A DNA stretch of 64,000 nt from Magnolia sinica (Eukaryota > Streptophyta > Magnoliopsida > Magnoliales > Magnoliaceae): NCBI RefSeq assembly GCF_029962835.1, contig NC_080589.1, positions 16,823,586-16,887,585 of the forward strand, written 5' to 3'. Shown one piece after another: positions 55,781 through 64,000 of the stretch. The translations under genes were made by a program, and so were the position numbers. The notes under the pieces are model-generated. The model worked only from the letters and a program-made list of their open reading frames with translations. It was not told the DNA's origin and did no database searches. Numbering within the stretch: position 1 is the first letter of the stretch; every line of letters begins with the position of its first letter.

Positions 55781-57830
55781 CCACGTGAAGGGATATTATA
55801 ATTTCAAGTCCTTTAATACTCAAGTATTAGATGTTCTCAAGTGTTACTTAGATATTTTTCAAATAATCAAGCAGAGACACATACATGCATAAGTTTTAAA
55901 CTTGAAACTTAAAATTTATAGGTAAAACTTTAATTCTGAGAACCCAAACTTACCCAAATTTCAAAATTTTACTAAAATTATTAAGTCATATTCTAACCAT
56001 GCCTGATGATTCATAACATGATCAATGAGAAGCAAATCCTAAAAAGACATTACATACTAAAATCCTAAAATGAAAGAAATACGTCTAATTTAAAACTTAC
56101 TAAGAATAGTAAGCTTTTCATAAAATTATGAATTTAAAGAGGAAAGAGTTGTTTTCTTACGAAACGAAGCGGTGCGGCTCACTTATAGGAATCGATTGGC
56201 CTCGAATGGTTTGTTCCAGTCAAAATTCATAGGTCGAGCATCCCATAACTCATCTTGGATCAAAAGTCATGGTCGATTTATGATTCGTAATTCAGCTGCC
56301 AATCCTCCCTATCCGGAATGAATTTCTTTGATTCAGATGTGCCTGGGGCTCAATTTTGTTATGCCATGTGTAGGTTTAGGCCCAGATCTATTGGACTAGG
56401 TTCGCTTTAGTTGGGGCCTCCTTGATTGCTTGTCCATCAAAAAAGACAGGACACTTCCTTTTTTAGTCAAGCGTGTGCTTTGGTGAAAAGATCTACTTTA
56501 TTTTCTTCACTGCAAACATATGGAGTGGAGTTAAGACCTAAGGCCACCTTCTCCCTTCTCTCCCATCTCAGTTAAGGCAAAGTAAAGAAAAGCTTTTTCT
56601 TTTGAGATATAAAAGCATCAAATCTGAGGATCATAACAGTCCTCTCTATGCTGGAGTCATGAATCGCCTCTTTGCACAATTTGTTTCTAATTAACCTTTT
56701 TTCTGTATTCCTCTTTTTAGTAGAAATTGAAATGAAAATAATGAGAATCTCCGTAGTAGTTCCACACCCCCTCTCACCCCAAATGTGAGAGGTCCATTTA
56801 TGCCATAAATATATAGGTCGGTGGCCCACTCTACATCAGTTGTTCAATAGAGTTGCTTGATCACTCCCTGGAACCTTAAACTAGTGAGAACAATACTCTG
56901 TCGGTCTGACCAGCACCATATCGGTTTGACCGATTGGAAGAGCTTAAAATAGTTGTGAGCACTATCGGTCCGACCGACAACAATATTCGTCGGTCCAATC
57001 GATGGGCCGTTTAAGTCACTTATACCCCTCACGATTTAGGAAAAGCTTGAGGTATAAATACCATTTTCTCTTAATTAGGGCATTCTGCCAAAAACCCTAG
57101 AAAGAGAAAAGAGAGAAGAGAGAGAAAGAAAGAGAAGAAGAAGGAGAACCAATTGAGTAGGGAAGGGAGGAAGAAGATCCTCCACACTTGGGATCATGGG
57201 AGTTACTCGGTGCCATTCCCGACCAAAGAAACTTCAATATTGGCGATCAGAACCCCCTTCATTTGTTAGTAAGAGGCTCCCTAGCCTTGCTTTTATGTCT
57301 TTCCCAAACTTCCTAGTGTTTTGAGGCTAGTAGGGTTGAAAATCTTCTGTTTCCATTGATATATCGAAAATCTTAACATTAGGGTTGTGTATCTTAGGGT
57401 TTTGCTCCCTAAAGTCGATGAGGCGATCCCTTATCTCGTGGGAACTGTATTTGGGAGAGACTTTGTTTAGGCATTGGTTGTATGCCGATTTGGGGCACTG
57501 ATTTGTCGAATCAAGTTTAGCATTGTCCAAATTAAGGTTAGAAAGCCCTAATCCCTTGTTAAATGTTTAATTAAGATCAATTCCAAGTTATTAATGGTAG
57601 AATTGCGGTCTAAAACACGGTTCAAATTTTTTATCTAAATTTTCTAAACTTAAGCAGCATTCGAGCCAAGGAATTTTGACTCCAAAGTGAGAATCTGTGC
57701 TTCAAGTTTTCCCGTGACATTTTTTTTAATCTCGAAATGGTCTCAACATTTGATGATTGTGTTAATTAACCTGTGAATTATGTTATAACTCTTGTAATGT
57801 ATGTACATGTGTTAAATTTGATGTTATTAC
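55781..57830. other. No intact gene; LTR-like sequence on the right
   Basis: 55790-56560 is AT-rich with nothing recognised. 56890-57005 has clustered CGGTCTGACCG / GGTCCGACCGAC motifs. 57048-57056 is TATA-like (GGTATAAATACC), followed by AACCCTAGAAAGAG and GA-rich sequence. This resembles the promoter and leader of an LTR or of a gene whose coding part is not visible. Short frames are unsupported. Confidence 0.4.
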
Positions 57831-59169
57831 TGTTAAGGGTCAAATACTACATATTATCCCCCATTTATATCTTGGTTTTATGAACATGATAATTCTTAAT
57901 GTTTTATTTTTACTCACATTTGTGTTGCAAGGTAAATTTAAGAGCATGGATTGAAAAGGGTGCTAAAAGCATGGATTTGATGCTCAAGAATCACCAAGGT
58001 AAGGGATGGATCTTAGGAGACCAAGATTGAAGAATTCACATGCCAAAAATCTAAGAAAACCAAGTGAGGAATGAAGAGAATCAAAGATTTGAAGTATAGA
58101 AAAGGAATCCTGAAATTGTCCTGAAAAAGCATAGCATGAAACTTTAGGTCATTTTGTGAAATTGCGTAGAGTGAAGTCTATTTTAAAAAACTGCGTAGAG
58201 TGAAATCTATTTTAGCAAACTGCGTAAATTTGAGGCGGTTTCTAGAGTTTTCCAACTAGGTGCGAAAGTTGGAGTTCCACAACTATAAATAGGACTCTCT
58301 AGGATATTCCTAAGCATCTTCTAGGGTTTAAGGAGTGAAGCAAAAGGGTGGGGAAGCCGTCGCCAAGAGTTTTTCTTCTTCTTTATTAGTTGTTTTCATG
58401 TTAGTCTTAAGAGACTTTAGTCCAATCATGTTTATGGTTGGCTAAACCTCTTATCTAGGGCTAAGAGGTGAAGCTTGTAATATGATGGGATGTTTCTATT
58501 GCTTTGATTCATGTTTATGTTAAACTCCATGGATTCTAATTTGATATTTAAGGAATACTTTCAGTTTTTAATGGTTTATTGTGACTTAAATTACAGTAGA
58601 TCTGCAATAGCTTTGAGTATCTTTTTTTCCTGATTTGAGATTGTGAAATTAGTAAGTCCTGTTGTTCACCATCGTCCCTTGGGCATGGTAGGGTGATGGA
58701 ATCCTTCCTAATCTTCACAATTCTCCTACTTTAAGATTATGAGATTGGTAAATCCTGTTATTTACCATTGTCTCCTGGGCATGGTTTAGTGATGGAATCC
58801 CTACCAATTATCATAGTTCTCCTCCACTGAGAATTAGGTTAATGAAAGTTCAGATTTGGTTTTATTAATATATTTTTCAATTGAATATGATAGGACTTCA
58901 TTTATAATTGTGTTACTTGAATTAAGCAAGAGAGCTCCCTGATCACTACAAGTGGATCCTTGGCACCCTAGTTCCCACCTTTAAATTCTTAGTTTTAATT
59001 ACTCTATTCACAATTATTCTCTCAAATACTTCAGAATTAGTTTCACATCTTCTTCTAGATTTACTTCTAGTTAATTTTAAAAATGTACAAGTTTCAGTCC
59101 CTATGGATTTGACCTCAGTCTTACCAATATTATTACTACATTGCAACCCTACACTTGGGGTTGTGAACA
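57831..59169 (+). mobile_element. Solo LTR, probable Ty3/gypsy (Tat/Athila-like), TSD ATTAC
   Basis: TGTTAAGGGTCAAATACTAC ... GGGGTTGTGAACA, 1339 bases, flanked by ATTAC at 57826-57830 and 59170-59174. TATA box (CTATAAATAG) near 58280. Related to the LTR at 62185 (shared AAAGCATGGATTTGATGCTC versus AAAGCATGGATTTAATGCTC) and to the solo LTR at 12921. The 74-codon minus frame at 58946-59170 is inside the LTR and not a gene. Confidence 0.85.
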
Positions 59170-59174
59170 ATTAC

Positions 59175-59839
59175 TTTATAGTATCTAATATGTTTAGAAC
59201 TCCGTAACCTGACACGTAGCATGCTTAGCCTATTTCTTCGGTTAATTCACACACATGCACACTCTTTATTACATATGTTAATTTGAGGATTATTCCTGCA
59301 TAGGAGCACAAAACATGCTTAGCCCCTGCCTAGGTTTACTCACACACGTGCATTTTTTAACATACTTCAGATCATTAAAAAAATGTATCTCCCATTCTGT
59401 ATGATTCACATGAACCTAAATTATAACATGCCTTTAGTGTAATTCATGTATGTAATGTACTAAAAATTTTATGTTATCTTATAGCATGCTTAAATATAAT
59501 ATTTGCCTAGTAGTATTTACATGAGCATGCCCTATAATAAGATTTAGTGTGAGATTTGGGTGTTAGTATGTTAAAATAGTTGGAATCGCAGATCCCAACA
59601 ATTGGAATTCACTTGTGATATGCACAAGGATTCTGGGCAATTGTGAATTGACTCATGTAACCCGAGCTGTCCCGTTTACGATTCATATAATTGTCATACA
59701 TATATGAGATTGTGCCTCAAACTATTGATCACCTTACATTTTGAATTAAATGGAAATTGGGTTGTAGACACACCATCTTTGTGAATTATTGTGCCTTTGT
59801 AGGCTGCCTTGCTAGTTTTTATTGGAAGGAACCCTTTTG

Positions 59840-59898
<59 letters not shown>

Positions 59899-62184
59899 GG
59901 TAGGGTCTACTCATTGGATCAAGATGAGCCATTAGTTAAAGAGGTTTGTATAAATGGATTATTTATGAATCAGACTATAATGTCTCAGAAAAATCTGTAC
60001 AAAGACCCGAGTACCACCTCAGGCAGAAATCACCCAGGACCAAAACCTTTAGAAATTAGGTTAATATTAGCAAGTGCTAAACTAGAGTACTTGTGAAATT
60101 AGCACTAATCACTTTAAATATGATCTACAAGACCCAAACCGTATAGTATCATTGACGCTACATTATTGTGAAATTTAGAATCCATCCCTAAACTCGGTTG
60201 CTCTCGGGAGCACACTGAAACTCTGTATCGGACCTGGACCGCACGTCGGAAGTCTGATGATCGCAAAACTATGCAGTTATGACCGCATTACTGGACTTGA
60301 CAACCCCCTCAGAAATCAAGTTTTTATTATGTCTAGAAATGCACAACTTGAGCCCGGAGCAAAGTGTATGAGAAACGTGAATATATTCAGAAATAAAATT
60401 CGAATTTAAGAAATCTGAGTCATGTCGCGAACGGGCCAAATATAAGAATACAGACCGTCAGAATCTGACCCAAATACACCCTCAGATCAGGGAAAATATC
60501 CCATACATGGCCATGTATTTGTGGCCCTGATCGAGTGACTGTGACCGTTGAACTGAAACTAGTCCGCCACGGTGGATCTGCAAACCCGATCGGAGCGAAA
60601 ACTCAGCCTGACCTAGATCCAATGTTAGGGAGCTTAAGTCCAACTGCGCATGGAAAAGGGGCCACCAGAAGTGCTCCGATGGGCTGAAACAGACGCCCTT
60701 TGGATATAACTTAAGTATATCTTGGCCCTGAGGCTATTCCCATCAGTTCTGAGCCTATATAAGGGCCTTAAACTCTCTCTCTCATATTCCATACAAAATT
60801 TTAAACCCTAAGAAAAAAAGAGAGAGAAAGTGAGAGTGAGTTGGTGAATCTTCCTAGGATTCGATCCCGCTATTCCATGCACTCAACCACCATTCCTGTA
60901 TCGCTATACAGGCGATTCCGATTCCGTTCTTAGGTAAGAAAATCTAACCCTAATCTGTTTTAGGGTTTCAAATAGTGTAAGCATGAAATAGTTAACCTAT
61001 CTCATGCTGTAGGTTACCGTTGTGCCGTAGACAAAGACTCGGTATACAAACTGAGTTCAATACTTGTTTACTGGCGTAAGGTGCGGACTATAAACGTATA
61101 TGTTATAGTTTTCAAGGCTTTCAATGTCGGTTAATGGTTTATTACTGATGTGTGTGCTATTTCACATGCCAACTGCAATGTTTGTTTCGCGTTTCAGATA
61201 TATATGAACTTTATTGAGTTTAGTGTATTCCATGTATTTGTAGAAAGGATCGTATATGTATGAAATTTGAAAGTGTGTTTGCCATAATTAATTGTCATGT
61301 GTTTATACTAGTTGTATCTGTAATAACTCCTTGGCAAAAGGATTTGGCCCAGTATATGTTATGGCCAACATACGTTGTGTATGTTAAAAGGGTGTAGTAT
61401 AAGTGTTCGTAAAAATGTCTGAATGAGCAAGTACTTGGCATCAGGTACTTTATATGAGTGTTGAGATAAGATTCTCAACTACTTGACTATGTGTATGATC
61501 TCCTCCATGCAACTTATAATATATTGTTTGTTTTACTTATGAAATGCGTATATGTGAAATCCTGTGTATGTTGTACTTCATAACATGCTCAAATAGTTGT
61601 AGGATTGGAATTATATGTTTATTGCTGCTTTGATTATTTCATACGAATACTTATTGGAGGTGGATATGTTTGGGACAACGATATAGTCCAGGTAATCGAT
61701 AACAGGCTCTAATTTGGTGGCTAAGGTTGTTTTTGCCCTACAGGACGTGTTCGATGAGTCCGAGCTGTACTTTAATTGTCGACAGTGGTTAGGCTACACG
61801 GAGTGTTCGTGCACTTCATGTCAGTCAATTCGATGTGTGCTCGTATCGGTCGAGCTCGTCAAGTAACCCGATTGACCCGATGTATGTTCACCATATATGG
61901 ACGCTACTGCTTGAATCTAAGGTACCAAACTCACCAGTGAAAATCCCTTTAACCTTGGAACCTTGATCCGCTAAGACTCATGAGCCGGGCATGATGGTAT
62001 GGTACACCGTGGTCGAACTGTCGGCCTACGCTGGGGTGACGAGCCTCCCCATAGTGACTAGTAAGCAACCCAAACTCGTGAGCCGAAGACGGTGGTATGG
62101 GACACTGTATTCAAGCTGTCGGCCTACACTGATAAGGTGACGAGCCCTTTATATTGACCTTGAGCGTACGTTAAGACTGTGTAG
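59175..62184. other. LTR-like sequence, no gene recognised
   Basis: A TA microsatellite lies at about 59845-59893. From about 60180 the sequence is more GC-balanced. It has a TATA-like CTATATAAGGGCC near 60759 and AAACCCTAAGAAAAAAAGAG after it, then a long leader-like region. Two copies of a roughly 90-base segment (CTC(A/G)TGAGCCG...ACTGTCGGCCTAC) lie at about 61975 and 62080. Typical of a gypsy LTR body, but ends were not located. Confidence 0.4.
59845..59893. repeat. (TA)n microsatellite
   Basis: An uninterrupted TA run of about 49 bases. The 95-codon frame crossing it is an artefact. Confidence 0.95.
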
Positions 62185-64000
62185 TGTTGAGGGTCGAATA
62201 TTGTATATCAGACCCCGATTACTGCCTAATTTTACGTACACGATAATGCCTAATATTATAATTTAATCGTGTTTTTGTTGCAGGATGTAATAAGGAGCTT
62301 TGATTGAAAAAGAGTATTAAAAGCATGGATTTAATGCTCCGAAGTCACCAGAGCAAGGAATGGACTCCAAGGGACCGAGATCGATGGATATACACGCCAG
62401 AGATTCGAGAAAATTGAGAAACTGAAGCTTAAGTGGCCTGAAAGTTAGTCAGAATGCAAGATCACAGGGTTTCCACCATCCACTCGGCTCGAAACTTCAT
62501 ACATGGCCTGAGGACCATAAATTAACCGTACACGTCAAATTTCAGCTATTAGATCCTTGTGGAAGTGGCCCAACAGAGAGATTAGAGGATAATAACCATT
62601 AAGAAAGCATCTTGGACATCCTTGGGAGATCTGGACCCAAACTGAACTGATGGAAAGAGCACGAAAAACGGTGGATATTTGTCAAATTTCACTTCTTTTG
62701 GATGGTGCAATCAGGAGATACTGACGGCAGAAGATATAACAAAACAGAATGGCAAATCTGTAAATAGATGTGCCATGCATGGCTTACGTGAAGCCCATTG
62801 TTTTTTTAACAGTGAATGTTGTCCATACATTGGTTAAGCGTGTGGCCCACCCTGAAGTCAGATCTACTTTAAACTGGAAGCCATGGGTTAACACTATGTA
62901 CAGGAGCTGATGGAGGGAATGGATCTCCAAGAATGTCATCATAAGTGGGCCCCACCAATTTTTTGTACAAAACATGCAAATAGTGAAAAAACGTCCAGTG
63001 ACGTACGTGCTTGTGATTGGGTTTTGACAGTGAGCTCCATCCATCATCCTTTTTCATGATCTGGACCGTCCAATGTGTCCTAGAGGGGTGGCTTGACCCT
63101 CTCCTAAGTGGAGGAATTATAGAAGATAGCATGAAGCGGATTTCAACCATTCAAACGGAGGACGGACGGTAAAATAGAAAATCAAGTGGGCCACGTCAGA
63201 AGAAATTTAAAACTATCCATCTCCGAACGGTTTTTCGAGGAGAAACTGATGTACGGGGTGGATTTCTCTGGAAAGTCCGACCATGGGCCCCACCAAATTA
63301 TCAGCGCAAGGAGTTGGCGCAGATTGCTGCGTCCATGAAAACCGGACGTTCCGGATCGTCCTGGCCCACTGGCGATGATCAGATGTCTGATCTTAACCGC
63401 CCATCATACAGAGGGGCTCGCTTTAGCCAAGCCCATGTTGTCTTTATGCACTCATACATGCGCAGGTGCTGGTTTCAATGATCACAAACGGACTGTCTTA
63501 CAACTGTTGCATTTGATCTCTTTCATGCGTCACGCTGAATCTGATCCAAAACTGACCATCTCCGGTCAATTTTTCGAGGAGAATCTGGTGAACGGAGTGG
63601 ATCTCTTGTTTGAATTCAAGAATGGGCCCCACCGGAACTTCAGCGTAAGAATTCTATTCCTATCATGAATCGGACTGCGAAGAAAGGACGGTTCCAACTG
63701 AGCAGCGTGCGTGAGGAGTTTTGGGCTCTCTCCGAACGGACGTCCTATTGGCTTATAAAAGAAAGAAAAAGAGAAGAAAAGGGGGACCGTGGGGAGAAGA
63801 GCTTGGCTGGACGTCAGGGAGAAGAATGGGAAGGGAGGACGGACGGCTGGAAATTAGAAGGTGAAGACAGGGAGCACGAAGGCAGGGAGACGGCTGGATG
63901 TGAACAAGATTGAGTTGAGTTATTTGTTTTGTTTGTCTTTTCTTTTTTTTTCCCTTCTTTTTGTTTATTTTTTGATTTAGCCAATCATGGTCGGATAAAC
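62185..64000 (+). mobile_element. 5' part of a Ty3/gypsy-type LTR, cut by the window end
   Basis: It begins TGTTGAGGGTCGAATATTG and follows the same course as the solo LTR at 57831: CCCCGATTACTGCC, TTTTTGTTGCAGGATG, TTAAAAGCATGGATTTAATG, then 'agccaatcatggtcggataaac' at the window edge, matching 58415-58445. It is longer before the TATA-like CTTATAAAAG (63750), with short-element-like inserts (GTGGGCCCCACCAA at 62946). Small open frames inside are not supported. Confidence 0.7.

Overview
The window is repeat-rich plant nuclear DNA. It holds exons with plant-type GT/AG introns, Ty1/copia and probable Ty3/gypsy LTRs, CACTA and MITE-type DNA transposons, and many AT, GA and CT microsatellites. 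A very abundant family of short elements built around GTGGGCCCCACCATGATGTATG is reminiscent of magnoliid genomes, but that lineage guess rests on memory alone. Only one gene looks intact: a 105-residue CC-type glutaredoxin on the minus strand at 48495-48812, with a TATA box and a GA-repeat leader. Almost everything else is transposon or transposon remnant.

Layout. 1-2447: a 1.2 kb tandem duplication. 2448-3232: short palindromic elements. 3233-12300: intron-like DNA holding splice-bounded exon fragments of at least three unrelated genes on the same strand (SHOOT GRAVITROPISM 6/MROH-type HEAT protein, RAD51, clathrin heavy chain), most of them defective, followed at 12306-12615 by a CACTA-type 3' end. 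12921-14319: a solo LTR with target duplication TTCAA. 14325-19777: one copy of a duplicated block (block X), interrupted by a MITE in an AT microsatellite and by a 4.1 kb solo LTR. 19908-43843: the second copy of block X, split by a 23 kb CACTA element (20075-43370, target duplication AGT). Inside that CACTA sit a palindromic element, a minus-strand copia remnant (copia-2), and within that remnant's LTR a complete 9.6 kb copia element (copia-1, 24805-34435, target duplication CCAAC).

43844-48480 holds several MITEs, one nested in another. 48495-49000 is the glutaredoxin gene and its promoter. 50185-54920 is a third copia element (copia-3, minus strand, target duplication CTTTC) with an open 506-codon protease-integrase frame but a deleted reverse transcriptase. 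55154-55780 is another MITE. 57831-59169 is a solo LTR with target duplication ATTAC. 59175-62184 resembles LTR sequence, and 62185-64000 is the start of a related LTR that runs off the window.

The retroelement parts fit standard roles (gag, protease, integrase, reverse transcriptase/RNase H, primer binding site, polypurine tract), but all three copia elements carry frameshifts, stops or deletions. The items most worth following are the gene-fragment cluster, the nested stack whose CACTA boundary is confirmed by an unoccupied paralogous copy, a long inverted repeat at 21084-21309, and arrays of near-palindromic motifs inside unrelated LTR families. Family assignments come from recognising motifs by eye; no database search was possible.
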